A stretch of DNA of 64,000 nt from Zobellia roscoffensis. Its GTDB lineage: Bacteria; Bacteroidota; Bacteroidia; Flavobacteriales; Flavobacteriaceae. Shown here piece by piece: positions 45,452 through 55,768 of the stretch (positions are counted from its first letter, which is position 1; every line of letters begins with the position of its first letter). The stretch spans positions 370,504-434,503 of the forward strand of contig NZ_JADDXT010000002.1 in NCBI RefSeq assembly GCF_015330165.1, read 5' to 3'. The position numbers and the translations under genes were made by a program. The notes under the pieces were generated by a model. The model was not told the origin of the DNA. It worked only from the letters and a program-made list of their open reading frames with translations, and searched no databases.

Positions 45452-45504
45452 TTTGCTCAATAGAAAAATATCTCTATTTTTGGTAAACCAAATTGGTTAA
45501 CCAA
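45452..45504 (+). promoter_or_regulatory. Promoter and two operator boxes upstream of the PL17 gene
   Basis: TTTG at 45452-45455 and TATTTTTG at 45475-45482 form a promoter with 19-bp spacing. Boxes TTTGGTAAACCAA (45479-45491) and ATTGGTTAACCAA (45492-45504) overlap and follow the -7 element. Confidence 0.7.
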
Positions 45505-45529
45505 TTTTAATTGTTCATAAAGTAAACTA

Positions 45530-45573
45530 CCTCGGGGCAAGCCTCGGAGCATTAAATCTCGATTATCGAGTAA
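45530..45573 (+). repeat. Short dispersed repeat, copy c
   Basis: CCTCGGGGCAAGCCTCGG followed by AATCTCGATTATCGAGTAAA matches copy b. It lies in the untranslated leader of the PL17 gene and folds into two hairpins. Confidence 0.65.
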
Positions 45574-45721
45574 ATAAAAAGCCTTTACAATAGCAGAGCC
45601 ATTAACGTGTATATGGTCGCTGGAAAAGCCATCTAAAAGTATACAGGTGACCAGCGACCAAAATTATGAAGCTCAAAAAAATTACACACAAATAGCAGTT
45701 AGGCCTTACATAAAATTAAAC

Positions 45722-47977
45722 ATGAGAATGACCAAACATACAGCCGTATTACAAGTACTTATCTGCATTTTGTTGATTTCCCTTAATGGATATTCACAAG
45801 AACATCCCAATTTAATTTTGACTAAAGATGGCGTACAAAAAATAAGAGCAGAATTAGGCAACGCTCCCCTTTTTGATGCGACATTGGCAAAGGTAAAAGC
45901 CGAGGTAGATGCGGAAATAGCATTGGGAATAGAAACTCCGATCCCAAAAGATTATTCTGGTGGTTATACTCATGAGCGTCACAAACGTAATTTTTTAATA
46001 CTTCAAAAAGCAGGTGTTTTATATCAGATTTTGAACGACGAAAAATATGCTCTCTACATAAAAGATATGTTGTTTCAATATGAAGGTATGTACAAAGATT
46101 TACCAGTACACCCTCAAACACGCTCCTATGCTAGAGGTAAGTTATTTTGGCAGTGTCTTAATGATTCCAATTGGTTGGTTTATGTTAGTCAGGCTTATGA
46201 TTGCGTTTATAATTACCTAACTAAAAAAGAACGTAAGCAACTGGAAAAAAACCTTTTTAGACCCTTTGCCGATTACATTTCAATAGAAAACCCTCAGTTT
46301 TATAATCGCGTTCACAACCATAGTACATGGGGCAATGCAGCCGTAGGCATGATCGGGCTGGTTATGAATGATGAAGAACTGATCCACCGCGCACTATACG
46401 GAATAGAAGACGATGGATTACCTATTGGCGCTAAAGACAATGACGGTGGTTTCATTAAAGTAGAAGGACAGGAAGTAGGGTTTCTTGCCAATGTAAACGA
46501 ACCATTTTCTCCCGAAGGATACTACACGGAAGGCCCCTATTACCAAAGGTATGCCATGTATCCCTTCTTAATATTTGCCGAAGCGTTGCACAATGTAAAA
46601 CCAGACGTAAAGATTTTTGAATATAAGGATAGTGTCTTGTTAAAATCTGTTGAAGTACTTATAAAACTTTCTGATGCCGATGGCGAATTTTTTCCGCTTA
46701 ACGATGCTCAAAAAGGAATGTCCTATAAATCTAGAGAAGTAGTTACAGCACTTGATATTGCCTATCATTATGGAGGTCACAACCCAGAATTATTAAGTAT
46801 CGCGGAAGAACAAGGTCAGGTTTTGTTAGATGATTCAGGTCTAGCTGTAGCGTTGGGTATACGCGATGGCAAAGCCAAAAAGTTTCAAAAAAAATCAATC
46901 AACCTAACCGATGGCGCTAAGGGCAATGAAGGTGGTGTTGGCATATTAAGATATGGCAATGAAGATATGACTCTAGTTTACAAATATGCTGCACAAGGCT
47001 TAAGCCATGGTCATTATGATAAACTTTCTTTTTCTCTTTATGAAAAAGGTACAGAAATACTACAGGACTACGGACTTGCCCGTTTTGTAAATATTGAGCA
47101 AAAAGGGGGCGGTAACTACCTTAAAGAAAATACCACTTGGGCCAAACAAACTATTGCACATAATACTTTGGTTCAAAATGAAACTTCGCATTTTGGGGGA
47201 AAATATGAAGTGGGCAGTAAGCACCACTCAGAACTTTACTTTTTTGACGACTCCAATCCTGAAGTACAAATAGTAAGTGCCAAAGAAACAAATGCTTACC
47301 CTGGTACAGAAATGCAAAGGACCATGGCCCTTATAAAAACAGATGGTTTTGAAAAACCATTTCTGCTTGATATTTTAAAAGTAGTATCAAAAACGGAGAA
47401 TCAGTACGATCTACCCTTCTACTTTAAAGGCCAGGTGATGCAAACCAATTTTGACTTTACTACACCTAAAACCTTAGAAGCATGGGGTTCTGCTAATGGC
47501 TACCAACACCTTTGGACAGAAGGAATTGGCTCGCCAAAAGAGGATAACACCAAACTTAGCTGGTTAGAAAACGGACATTTTTATACACTAACCACTACAA
47601 GTTCTAAAGATGATGATCTTCGTTTTGTTCGTATTGGTGCCAATGATCCGGAATTCAATTTAAGAAGAGATGCCGGTCTTGTCATCCGTAGAAAAAACAC
47701 ACAAAATACCACATTTGTTTCCGTAATAGAATCTCATGGAAACTATAGCCCTGTCTCGGAATTTTCTGTTAATTCCAATAGTGCAATTTCCAAAATAGAA
47801 CTTATGTCAGATACCAATGAGTACACATCAGTACTAATAGAAACAAAATCTAATGGTGAACAGCTTGTTCTTGTGGTAGCCAATATTAACAAACAAAAAG
47901 ATAAGGAACACACTATAACCATTAATGGTAAAGAATACCGTTGGACCGGTCCCTACAAGTTTATCAAAGTCAAGTAA
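45722..47977 (+). CDS. Oligoalginate lyase, polysaccharide lyase family 17
   Basis: I start at ATG 45722, giving a signal peptide that ends at NGYSQ; the ATG at 45647 adds 25 polar residues. The 751-residue protein has the PL17 two-domain layout: an alpha/alpha toroid (about 40-390) and a heparinase II/III-like beta-sandwich (about 400-740). His200 in NHSTWG and a Tyr in the segment EGPYYQRY (about 269-276) correspond to the catalytic pair of Alg17c-type enzymes; GLSHGHYDKLSF and AHNTLVQNE are further family motifs. PL17 enzymes release unsaturated monouronate from alginate oligomers. The signal peptide suggests periplasmic or surface action. Confidence 0.88.
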   Translation: MRMTKHTAVLQVLICILLISLNGYSQEHPNLILTKDGVQKIRAELGNAPLFDATLAKVKAEVDAEIALGIETPIPKDYSGGYTHERHKRNFLILQKAGVLYQILNDEKYALYIKDMLFQYEGMYKDLPVHPQTRSYARGKLFWQCLNDSNWLVYVSQAYDCVYNYLTKKERKQLEKNLFRPFADYISIENPQFYNRVHNHSTWGNAAVGMIGLVMNDEELIHRALYGIEDDGLPIGAKDNDGGFIKVEGQEVGFLANVNEPFSPEGYYTEGPYYQRYAMYPFLIFAEALHNVKPDVKIFEYKDSVLLKSVEVLIKLSDADGEFFPLNDAQKGMSYKSREVVTALDIAYHYGGHNPELLSIAEEQGQVLLDDSGLAVALGIRDGKAKKFQKKSINLTDGAKGNEGGVGILRYGNEDMTLVYKYAAQGLSHGHYDKLSFSLYEKGTEILQDYGLARFVNIEQKGGGNYLKENTTWAKQTIAHNTLVQNETSHFGGKYEVGSKHHSELYFFDDSNPEVQIVSAKETNAYPGTEMQRTMALIKTDGFEKPFLLDILKVVSKTENQYDLPFYFKGQVMQTNFDFTTPKTLEAWGSANGYQHLWTEGIGSPKEDNTKLSWLENGHFYTLTTTSSKDDDLRFVRIGANDPEFNLRRDAGLVIRRKNTQNTTFVSVIESHGNYSPVSEFSVNSNSAISKIELMSDTNEYTSVLIETKSNGEQLVLVVANINKQKDKEHTITINGKEYRWTGPYKFIKVK

Positions 47978-48254
47978 AAAAACTTACCGGACGTTCTTAA
48001 GAAAGTAAAGATTTTCTATAGAAACCATAAGGTATAACTATGGCTAAGAACGATAATTTTTTGGATTGGAGAGTAATCCTGCATTAACTGCTTTTTTTAT
48101 TGGAATTCTACACTTTTGCTGATTCCAATTTAAACCTTTTAAGTAATTCTATAATTTAATTTTTTACCTCTCTTTTTAATTAAGAGTATGAAAACCAAAT
48201 TATAGAATTTTCTTAATTTTTAATCTCTTGTTTTGCCAAGAAATATTTTTCTTA

Positions 48255-48629
48255 TTACTTTTTGTCTCCAAAATAAGATACCCCATCGCCACTTAAGAAA
48301 TCTTCTCTTACCGGGCTAAAGGTGTCAATAAGTTCCCCTTCTTCTAGGCAAACTGCACTATGTAATAAATTGGGTTCAATGTACACTCCATCTCCCGCTT
48401 CTACAATTTTCTTTTCTCCGTTAATTTCAAATTCAAATTTACCAGAAACACAGTAAGTAGCTTGCGTATGAAAATGTTGATGTGGCGCACCCAATGCTCC
48501 CGTATCAAATTTTACTCTTACCATCATGATTTGGTTATCGTAGCCCAAGAATTTTCTTGATACTCCCCCTCCAAGCTCTTCCCATTCCATTTCTTTTGTG
48601 ATGATGTACTTTTCACTAAATCGTTTCAT
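48255..48629 (-). CDS. kdgF: KdgF-like cupin (unsaturated uronate ring-opening enzyme)
   Basis: This 124-residue single-domain cupin has the metal-binding set His50, His52 and Gln56 (PHQHFHTQ) and His90, and DTFSP with Asp102, matching KdgF. KdgF turns the cyclic unsaturated monouronate made by exolytic lyases into linear DEH. No operator box is visible in front of it. It is transcribed against the neighbouring lyase and SusC genes, as a single-gene unit. Confidence 0.83.
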   Translation of the reverse strand: MKRFSEKYIITKEMEWEELGGGVSRKFLGYDNQIMMVRVKFDTGALGAPHQHFHTQATYCVSGKFEFEINGEKKIVEAGDGVYIEPNLLHSAVCLEEGELIDTFSPVREDFLSGDGVSYFGDKK

Positions 48630-49484
48630 TTTTTTGTATGATTTTTTATGATACTTATTACCTAAGCAAGATAATTTATTTCGGGTAATTTAGGAAGTAA
48701 AACCCAGGAATTATAGTGATTAAATACATCTATTTTATTGCATTTAAATTCTGAAAGTCAATACTTTATATATTTTTGTCTAATTAGCACGGAAAAGAAA
48801 AAAGATATCTATAATTCCGCAACTTAACACGATTTTTTTACCTCTACATCATCTTAAAACCACCTTCTGCGTTCCTAGTAAAACTTTCTAATTTTTATTC
48901 CATTTTTAACCAAAAGTAGCGGTCTAAAAAGTCCAAACTGAAGACTTATTACCTGAAAAATTTGATCCAGAAACTAAATTGTGCTCACAAAAGCAAAATT
49001 TAACATTATAAAACAATCTTTTAACACGTATTTTGGTTGCAAAAACCCCATTTAGCAAGCAAAATTAGACTACCAATTTATGATGAACCCACTATCTTTA
49101 ACGATAGCCATTACATTACTATTCGCTACTTTTTTCTATACGGAACCACGCTCTAAAAAGCCGGTACCTAGATTGTTTTTTTTAAGGGTATTCAGAAAAA
49201 TATTTTAGAATCAAAAAGTGTCAAAACCCCTTTATTTTAAGGCCTCATCACCAAAATTAAAAAGTGGTAAGTTCACATTTATAAGGACTAAAAAGTAAGC
49301 TATATGAAATTGCTTTTATCGGTATAATTGAGAAATGTTCACCTGAAAATTACGGTACTACTTTTTGTATGCAATAGATCTACTTTATTACCAATTAGGC
49401 AAATTAACATCACACAAAATACTAGATACCTAAAATACCTGTCCAATTTTCTCAATATTATTTTTTTTTAACAAAGTATTAAGC
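48630..49484. other. Long gene-poor region between kdgF and the SusC promoter
   Basis: This stretch is AT-rich and carries the kdgF promoter at its left side. The only coding-like piece is a 42-codon frame at 49080-49208, listed separately. I found no repeat shared with the rest of the window until the operator boxes at 49489. Confidence 0.5.
49080..49208 (+). CDS. Doubtful small membrane protein (42 residues)
   Basis: The frame starting MMNPLSLTIAITLLF contains one hydrophobic helix, then a basic tail ending RVFRKIF. Signal-like, but no homologue comes to mind and the region is otherwise non-coding. Listed so it is not lost. Confidence 0.22.
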   Translation: MMNPLSLTIAITLLFATFFYTEPRSKKPVPRLFFLRVFRKIF

Positions 49485-49527
49485 TATATTTGGTAAACCA
49501 AATTGGTAAACCAGTATGGAAAACCAA
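49485..49527 (+). promoter_or_regulatory. SusC promoter -7 element and three tandem operator boxes
   Basis: TATATTTG (49485-49492) overlaps the first of three head-to-tail 13-bp boxes: TTTGGTAAACCAA (49489-49501), ATTGGTAAACCAG (49502-49514) and TATGGAAAACCAA (49515-49527). This leaves a leader of about 300 bases before the SusC start, which is homologous to 59966-60222. Confidence 0.7.
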
Positions 49528-49827
49528 TTAATACATAAAACAGCTAGCAAATACTAATTAAAGAAATGCCTCATGAAAGTATAAAATACACAAACAAAAA
49601 AAGGACGGGCGCACACCTATACTTTTAACTCAAATTACTTCATTCTGAAGGGAAGTAATACTAAGAACACATACAATTTACTTTAAACGCTCATTAGATA
49701 ACACAAAATTCGAGGATGTTAATGAGTTACGTGCCTCAGTAAATTGATGATCAAATGAGATTCACAAACCCTCTCATTTAGGCGTCGGGCCATAAACCGA
49801 AATATTACTAACTTAACATTAACACAA

Positions 49828-52800
49828 ATGAATTTAAAAAACAAACTAGCACTAATACTTGCGGTGTTTATAAATGCCGCGATATTTGCTCAAGACGCGT
49901 CTACTATATCGGGGACGATCGTAGATGACGCTAACGTACCAATTCCTGGAGTGAATGTAGTTATTTCAGGTACAACAACAGGTACTGCAACAGATTTTGA
50001 CGGACTGTACACTATAAATGCCAATAGTGGAGACGTTCTTCAATTTTCGTATATCGGTTATGTAACTCAAAACATAACTGTAGGAGACCAAGAAACTATT
50101 AATGTTGTAATGACCGAAGATGCTGCATTACTTGATGAAGTAGTAGTAGTTGGATACGGTACTGTCAAAAAATCACATCTTACCGGATCAGTATCAAAGG
50201 TAGGCGGTGCCGAAGTTGCTGCCGTACAAGTTGCTCGTGTGGATGATGCACTTGCAGGTAAGTTACCCGGTGTAAGAATACAAAATCAAAGTGGTGAACC
50301 CGGTGCGGCCCCAAAAATCCAAATTCGTGCAGCTTCATCTGTTTCCGGTGACTCAGACCCACTTATAGTTGTAGATGGATATCCTATTTCAGGAAATTTA
50401 GCTACCGTTAACCCAAATGACATTGAAAGTTTAGAGGTATTAAAAGATGCGGCTTCAGCTGCTATTTATGGTTCTTTAGGTGCAAATGGAGTTATTTTGG
50501 TAACTACTAAAAAGGGTAAGTCAGGTAAAGTTAATGTTAGTTACAATACCTATACAAGTACCTCTAGTAAATATGTTAAAGATATTGACATGCTTAAGAC
50601 AGCTGGAGAATGGGCTAATGATTTACAATCGGGTGATTATGATCTTTCTCAAACAGATCCAGCTTTATTACAATATAGACTAGATGCATACGCAAATGCG
50701 CCTGATGTAGTTAGCATGGAAGATTGGCTTTTCAAAAATGGTAGTTCTACAAGCCATGACGTAAGCGTAAGCGGAGGGTCTGAAAATTTAAGAGCCTTTG
50801 CTTCATTAGGTTATCTTAAAACTGACGGTATTGTTAGAGGCCAAGGTTATGAAAGATATAACGGACGTATGAACATAGATGCTAACTTGGGTAAAAAGTT
50901 AAAGGCCGGTTTAAGCATGAACGGATTTATGGGTACTCAAGATATAGTGCCATGGGAGATGAGAGATCTTTTAAGAGCTTATAGTATTAGTCCTGTTTAT
51001 CATACACAAGAATCTATTGATTTTGTTCAGCAGTTGGATCAAACTAGACAATCAGTTTACGATGCAAGTGTACTTCGTGGAGAGCCAATAAATCAACTTA
51101 GTGGTTCATTTGATAGTAACTACAGAGGTGATAAAAGTCTGAACCTTGACGCTCAAAGTATTTATGATTTACAACCTGGCGATGCAGTTAACGATTGGCA
51201 TTATGGTAGAAATCAAAATGGTATTGGAGGTACCGGTGATGCAGGCGTAGGATCAAAATTTAATGAATCAAGACGATACGTAAAAACGTATTTTGCAAAT
51301 GCGAGTTCTTATTTAGACTATAAAATCATAGACGGGTTAAATTTAAAAACTGTTTTTGGAGCGGATATTCAAGACACTGAAACTTACACCTATAATGGTA
51401 TACTAACAGATGGTCAACAACGTTCCAACCAAACGGCATTGGATATATCTAATATTAAAAAATCTACTGTATTAAGTACAACTACTTTAAACTATGCAAA
51501 AGTGATTGCTGACAAGCATGATTTAAATGCATTGGTTGGTATGGAATTTGTAAATACTTACTTCAGAGGAATGTCATCAAGCGCTACGAACGTGCCATCT
51601 GGCTCACCTCTTAATTATTCGTTTTTTGCACCGGAAGATGTAATTACAAACTTCGTAGATGCTAATCAGTCAAGAAGAGGTATTTTTGGAAGAGTTGCAT
51701 ATGCCTATGATAATCGTTATCTACTTTCGGCATCAGTTAGAAGAGATGGCGATTCACGTTTTGGAGCTAATGAAAAATACGCCGTATTCCCTGCACTTTC
51801 TTTAGGATGGAATGTAAGTAACGAATCTTTTTTAGCAGGCAACGAAAAATTAAGTCTTTTAAAACTAAGATTTAGTACTGGGTCATTAGGTACTGCCGGT
51901 TTCTTAGACTCTTACCAATCATTGAGTATTTTGGGTAATACGCCAACTGCTTTCGGAAATGGGTTTCTAGTTCCTGAAGATGTTGCAAACGCTGATTTAA
52001 CTTGGCAAACCAATACAGAAACTAACTATGGTATTGATTTAGGTTTTATAAATAACCGCATCAGGTTTAGTGCAGATTATTATACGTCTGATGTTCAAGA
52101 CATGTTAATTAACCAAAGTGTTTCTGAAGTTTTAGGTATACCTTCTATTGCAGTTAACCGTGGTGATGTAACTAGTTCAGGTTTAGAGCTGGAATTAGAT
52201 GTAAAAGCAATATCTAATGAAAATTTTTCATGGAGTGTTAGTGCCAACTTATCAACGGTTGAATCAGAAATTACAAGCCTAGGTAACCTAGATGAACTAC
52301 CAAGACAAGTTTATGGCGGACCAAGTGGTAGAGGAGCTGAATTTAGAAATTATGTTGGTGGAGAAATTGGTGAAATGTGGGGGTTTGAAACTGCAGGCCA
52401 GGTTGAATCCATATACATGGAAGATCCATCAAGAAATGTAGGTTATCAAAGTGGTTTGTATTACGTAGTTGACCAAGATGGAGATGGCGAAATTACCTAT
52501 GAAGGTGATTATGTGAAGTTAGGATCGGCTACACCAGATTTCTTTTGGGGGCTTTCAAGTAATATGAACTATAAAGATTTTGATTTTTCATTCCAATTCC
52601 AGGGATCTCAAGGAGCAGAAGTTTACAATCTTGACCCTATCTATTGGCAATCTCAATTTCGTAACGCTACAGGTCCTAGTTTCGATGCAAATAATGATGG
52701 TCTTGCTGACAATAATGGTCTACATTATGAACAAACCAGAGATGCGCATGGTTCAATGATTCAAGATGCTTCATATGTAGCATTGAGAAACCTAACTTTA

Positions 52801-53031
52801 GGTTATACGTTAAATTCAGATTTGACGGACAGAATAGGTCTTAGCTCCATAAGAATGTATGTTGCAGCTACTAATTTATTATACTTCATGGCAGATAACT
52901 ACACTTCATTTAACCCTGAAGGTGTTGAAATTGAAAATACTGGTTATGCAGGTCCAACAACCTACGGATACCAAGAAGGTGCTAGCCCAATTGTAAGGAG
53001 TTTCACACTTGGCCTTAATGTTAATTTTTAA
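49828..53031 (+). CDS. SusC-family TonB-dependent transporter of the alginate locus
   Basis: The 1,067-residue protein has a signal peptide (cleavage near FAQ), a carboxypeptidase-like domain (ISGTIVDDANVPIPGVNV), the signature VVVGYGTVKKSHLTGSV, a plug domain and a barrel ending in FTLGLNVNF. It is followed by SusD after 10 bp and preceded by operator boxes shared with the lyase genes, so alginate oligosaccharides are its likely cargo. Import would be TonB-driven. Confidence 0.92.
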   Translation: MNLKNKLALILAVFINAAIFAQDASTISGTIVDDANVPIPGVNVVISGTTTGTATDFDGLYTINANSGDVLQFSYIGYVTQNITVGDQETINVVMTEDAALLDEVVVVGYGTVKKSHLTGSVSKVGGAEVAAVQVARVDDALAGKLPGVRIQNQSGEPGAAPKIQIRAASSVSGDSDPLIVVDGYPISGNLATVNPNDIESLEVLKDAASAAIYGSLGANGVILVTTKKGKSGKVNVSYNTYTSTSSKYVKDIDMLKTAGEWANDLQSGDYDLSQTDPALLQYRLDAYANAPDVVSMEDWLFKNGSSTSHDVSVSGGSENLRAFASLGYLKTDGIVRGQGYERYNGRMNIDANLGKKLKAGLSMNGFMGTQDIVPWEMRDLLRAYSISPVYHTQESIDFVQQLDQTRQSVYDASVLRGEPINQLSGSFDSNYRGDKSLNLDAQSIYDLQPGDAVNDWHYGRNQNGIGGTGDAGVGSKFNESRRYVKTYFANASSYLDYKIIDGLNLKTVFGADIQDTETYTYNGILTDGQQRSNQTALDISNIKKSTVLSTTTLNYAKVIADKHDLNALVGMEFVNTYFRGMSSSATNVPSGSPLNYSFFAPEDVITNFVDANQSRRGIFGRVAYAYDNRYLLSASVRRDGDSRFGANEKYAVFPALSLGWNVSNESFLAGNEKLSLLKLRFSTGSLGTAGFLDSYQSLSILGNTPTAFGNGFLVPEDVANADLTWQTNTETNYGIDLGFINNRIRFSADYYTSDVQDMLINQSVSEVLGIPSIAVNRGDVTSSGLELELDVKAISNENFSWSVSANLSTVESEITSLGNLDELPRQVYGGPSGRGAEFRNYVGGEIGEMWGFETAGQVESIYMEDPSRNVGYQSGLYYVVDQDGDGEITYEGDYVKLGSATPDFFWGLSSNMNYKDFDFSFQFQGSQGAEVYNLDPIYWQSQFRNATGPSFDANNDGLADNNGLHYEQTRDAHGSMIQDASYVALRNLTLGYTLNSDLTDRIGLSSIRMYVAATNLLYFMADNYTSFNPEGVEIENTGYAGPTTYGYQEGASPIVRSFTLGLNVNF

Positions 53032-53041
53032 TTAAGAAATA

Positions 53042-54391
53042 ATGATAAAAATGAAAACCATATATATAGCAGCAATTTCCATGGTGTTAATGACATCATG
53101 TGATAATGAGTTGGATCAAGTGCCACTTGTTGACCTTGAATCAAATAATTTGGAGAGCTTTGCCGGTGTTTTAAATGCCGCGTACTATTACCATACCGGT
53201 GCTGTAACACCACAAGCGGTAATGGGCGAATTTAGAGCTGATAATTTAACGTTTGAATTTGATGATGAGCCACCATATCCTGATTTTCACACGTATAATT
53301 CAGATTTAGGAGGTTTAGCTATTTCAGAAATATATTTTCGCCCGTTTTATAGAGATTTATACAAGTCTATCTTAAGTGCGAATACAGTCATTGATAAGTC
53401 AGAAAGTGCTACTGAAGTAGCTGAAGCTAAATTTTTAAGGGCTTTGTCTTACTCCAAATTAGTGATGGTTTTTGGTGATGTTCCTGTAATTTTAACTCCG
53501 CAGCCAGATGTATCAGTTATTCCTGATGTTAATCTTACAAGACAACCAGCTACCGAAGTGTATAACAATGTTATCATTCCAGATTTTCAAGCAGCAATTG
53601 CAGGTTTAGATAATTCTGGATTAGGAACTGGGCGCGCATCCAAAATCGCAGCCCAAGGTTTACTCGGAAAAGCATATATGTTCAGAGGTGATTTCGCTCA
53701 AGCGGCAATAGAGCTTGGAACTGTTATCAACGAAGCCGAAGCTGCAGAAGTTACTCTAGAAGCCGATTTTGCTAACGTGATAATCGATGAGAGTTCAGAA
53801 ATTCTTTTTGCCACTAAAATGTCAAGTTCTATTCCAAACTCAAGTACAGGTACAGCGTTTGCAGGATGGTTTCAAGGCAAAGACACAAAGGCTGACCAAG
53901 ACAATGTAACATTGAGCTTAATTGCTGCTTTTGATGCCAGTAGTGCTGCTGGTGGAAGTGAAGATTTGAGAAAAGAATTAACTATTGATTCAGAACTTAA
54001 GAGAGGTGTCAAATACACAGCTGATCAATATGACCAGGACTTTATTGAACTAAGATTAACTGATGTTATCCTAATGTATGCGGAAGCATTGAATGAAACA
54101 AGTTCTCCTGCTGCTACAGTACTACCTTTATTGGATCCTATTAGAACAAGAGCAGGTTTAACTAGCTTAACAGGCACAGTAAGCTCACAAGCTGATGTTA
54201 AACAAGCTATCCTAGATGAAAGAAGAGTGGAGTTGGCCTTTGAGGGACATAGATGGTTTGATTTAGTGCGAACAGGTACCGTAGATGCCGAAATGGAACA
54301 AACAATAAGTAGTAATTATTATGTGTTTCCAATTCCAAGCTCAGAAATCCTTGCAAGCGATGGAGAAATTACCCAAAATGAAGGTTACTAA
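53042..54391 (+). CDS. SusD-family lipoprotein of the alginate locus
   Basis: The 449-residue protein has a lipobox (LMTSC, Cys20) and SusD motifs: AEAKFLRALSYSKLVMVFGDVP, RLTDVILMYAEALNE, ILDERRVELAFEGHRWFDLVRTG and a C-terminal NEGY. It is shorter than the phosphate-locus SusD and pairs with the SusC directly upstream to bind alginate oligomers at the cell surface. An alternative start at 53051 (MKTIYI) would shorten it by three residues. Confidence 0.9.
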   Translation: MIKMKTIYIAAISMVLMTSCDNELDQVPLVDLESNNLESFAGVLNAAYYYHTGAVTPQAVMGEFRADNLTFEFDDEPPYPDFHTYNSDLGGLAISEIYFRPFYRDLYKSILSANTVIDKSESATEVAEAKFLRALSYSKLVMVFGDVPVILTPQPDVSVIPDVNLTRQPATEVYNNVIIPDFQAAIAGLDNSGLGTGRASKIAAQGLLGKAYMFRGDFAQAAIELGTVINEAEAAEVTLEADFANVIIDESSEILFATKMSSSIPNSSTGTAFAGWFQGKDTKADQDNVTLSLIAAFDASSAAGGSEDLRKELTIDSELKRGVKYTADQYDQDFIELRLTDVILMYAEALNETSSPAATVLPLLDPIRTRAGLTSLTGTVSSQADVKQAILDERRVELAFEGHRWFDLVRTGTVDAEMEQTISSNYYVFPIPSSEILASDGEITQNEGY

Positions 54392-54483
54392 AATCTGGAT
54401 TAAAGCCCAAGTAGGCGAAAACATTTTAAATAAGTCTCGCCTTATAGAATCAATTATTTGAATTTAGCTTTATATCTACCGTA

Positions 54484-54513
54484 AACCGCCAAGACAAAAA
54501 TGACTTGGCGGTT
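54484..54513 (+). terminator. Stem-loop after SusD
   Basis: AACCGCCAAG and CTTGGCGGTT form a perfect 10-bp stem with a 10-base loop, 92 bp after the SusD stop. No T-tract follows, so it may act as a processing or 3'-protecting hairpin as much as a terminator. Confidence 0.6.
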
Positions 54514-54800
54514 CAGGTAGAAGATTCTTACAAGTACTTTAGTAGTAACATCAAGAGATTAATTCATGTACCTAAAATCTCATATATTATATGAAGTACT
54601 TAGTTTAAAAAATAATCCCTAACCACAAATAATAATTTTGAATACACAGCCTCTGATACTATCAGTATAAACTAATAGGCTCTTTTCAAAAACACAGTTT
54701 TAAAATCTAGAATCTACAAATTAGATTATAAAGCTAAGATGATACGATGCAGGTTATTGGATATTAATATTGAGTTGTTTTGAGTTAGATTGAGAGTAAT

Positions 54801-54832
54801 TTTTCCGGCCCGCTCACCACGGGTCGGTAAAA
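54801..54832 (+). promoter_or_regulatory. Conserved stem-loop in the leader of the first gntR gene
   Basis: CCGGCCCG-CTCACCA-CGGGTCGG is the counterpart of 60393-60425. The loop is identical in both copies, while the stem shows one T-A to C-G exchange on both sides and one A-T to G-T change. The word TTGTTTTGAGTTAGATTGAG before it is conserved too. A structured RNA or a bidirectional terminator are both possible. Confidence 0.6.
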
Positions 54833-54895
54833 TCTCAAAAATCACCATACTCCTACTCTATCATGAAAAAGGATTTTTGATAGTTTTTTTACTGT

Positions 54896-54921
54896 TATAG
54901 TAAACCAATCTGATTAACCAT
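54896..54921 (+). promoter_or_regulatory. Operator boxes upstream of the first gntR gene
   Basis: Two degenerate 13-bp boxes, TATAGTAAACCAA (54896-54908) and TCTGATTAACCAT (54909-54921), end 22 bp before the ATG. They suggest autoregulation with weaker binding than at the lyase promoters. Confidence 0.55.
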
Positions 54922-54943
54922 TTTTTTGAACTGCACACCCGTT

Positions 54944-55672
54944 ATGAAATTAGAAATACTGACAAAAGACGAAAATAGAGAAATCCAAAACGGGATTATT
55001 TTACAGATTCGTGACCTCATCAACTATAAAAACCTTGAACCTGGTGACAAGTTACCTGCCGAAAGAGTATTATCCGAGAAATTTGATGTCAGTAGAACCA
55101 GTGTACGCGAAGCCATTCAAAAACTTGAGTTTTATGGTATACTAAATTCAAAACCACAGAGTGGAACTTTCATTGCAGAAATTGGTCAAATTGCTATGAA
55201 CGGTATGATTGACGACATTACCAGTTTAAAAAAACAAGATTTTATCTCATTAGTTGAAACTCGCATTTTACTGGAACTGAAAATGGTGAAATTAGCGGCT
55301 ATAAGAAGAACTGATGAAGATTTAGAACGCATTAAACATGCTTTGGATGCATACAAAAACAAGATGATTTCCGGTAAAGATTGTCTAGAAGAAGACTTAC
55401 TTTTTCATTTGGCCGTAGCTTCTGCAAGTAAGAACAGTACTATGAATACACTCATGTTACTAATAACCCCAGAGATTATAGTAGCGTATGATATAGACCG
55501 TGTTTGCGAGGGTGATGTGGCCTTATCAGAAGTTAAAAAGCATGAAGATATCTATATGGCCATACGGGACCAAAACCCAAAATTAGCCAAAGAAAAGATG
55601 AAATTACACTTTAGTAAATTATACGATTACATCTACGGAGAAGACAGAAAAATTAAGATTCCCAAAGAATAA
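54944..55672 (+). CDS. GntR/FadR-family regulator, paralogue 1
   Basis: I start at ATG 54944 (242 residues), which matches the paralogue at 60555 residue for residue; an upstream TTG at 54926 is unlikely. The winged helix-turn-helix lies at about residues 10-75 (KLPAERVLSEKFDVSRTSVR) and is followed by a helical FCD ligand-binding domain (about 100-235). FadR-type regulators usually act as repressors released by a sugar-acid ligand; here KDG or DEH would be the expected signal. The 13-bp boxes of the locus have the TGG-N4-CCA core fitting such a protein. It is followed by PL6 after 96 bp. Confidence 0.87.
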   Translation: MKLEILTKDENREIQNGIILQIRDLINYKNLEPGDKLPAERVLSEKFDVSRTSVREAIQKLEFYGILNSKPQSGTFIAEIGQIAMNGMIDDITSLKKQDFISLVETRILLELKMVKLAAIRRTDEDLERIKHALDAYKNKMISGKDCLEEDLLFHLAVASASKNSTMNTLMLLITPEIIVAYDIDRVCEGDVALSEVKKHEDIYMAIRDQNPKLAKEKMKLHFSKLYDYIYGEDRKIKIPKE

Positions 55673-55768
55673 GAGGGTAGAGAACATTGAGTATTGGAAA
55701 ATAAATTTAGAATTTAAAGGTCGAAACTATTTTGTTGGTCAGTTATATCCCAATTGAAAAACCACATA

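Noticed and set aside
49489..49527. Tandem short repeats considered as a CRISPR-like array
   Set aside because: Units of 13 bp without spacers, next to promoters and repeated at several promoters, fit operators. No CRISPR array or cas gene is present in the window.
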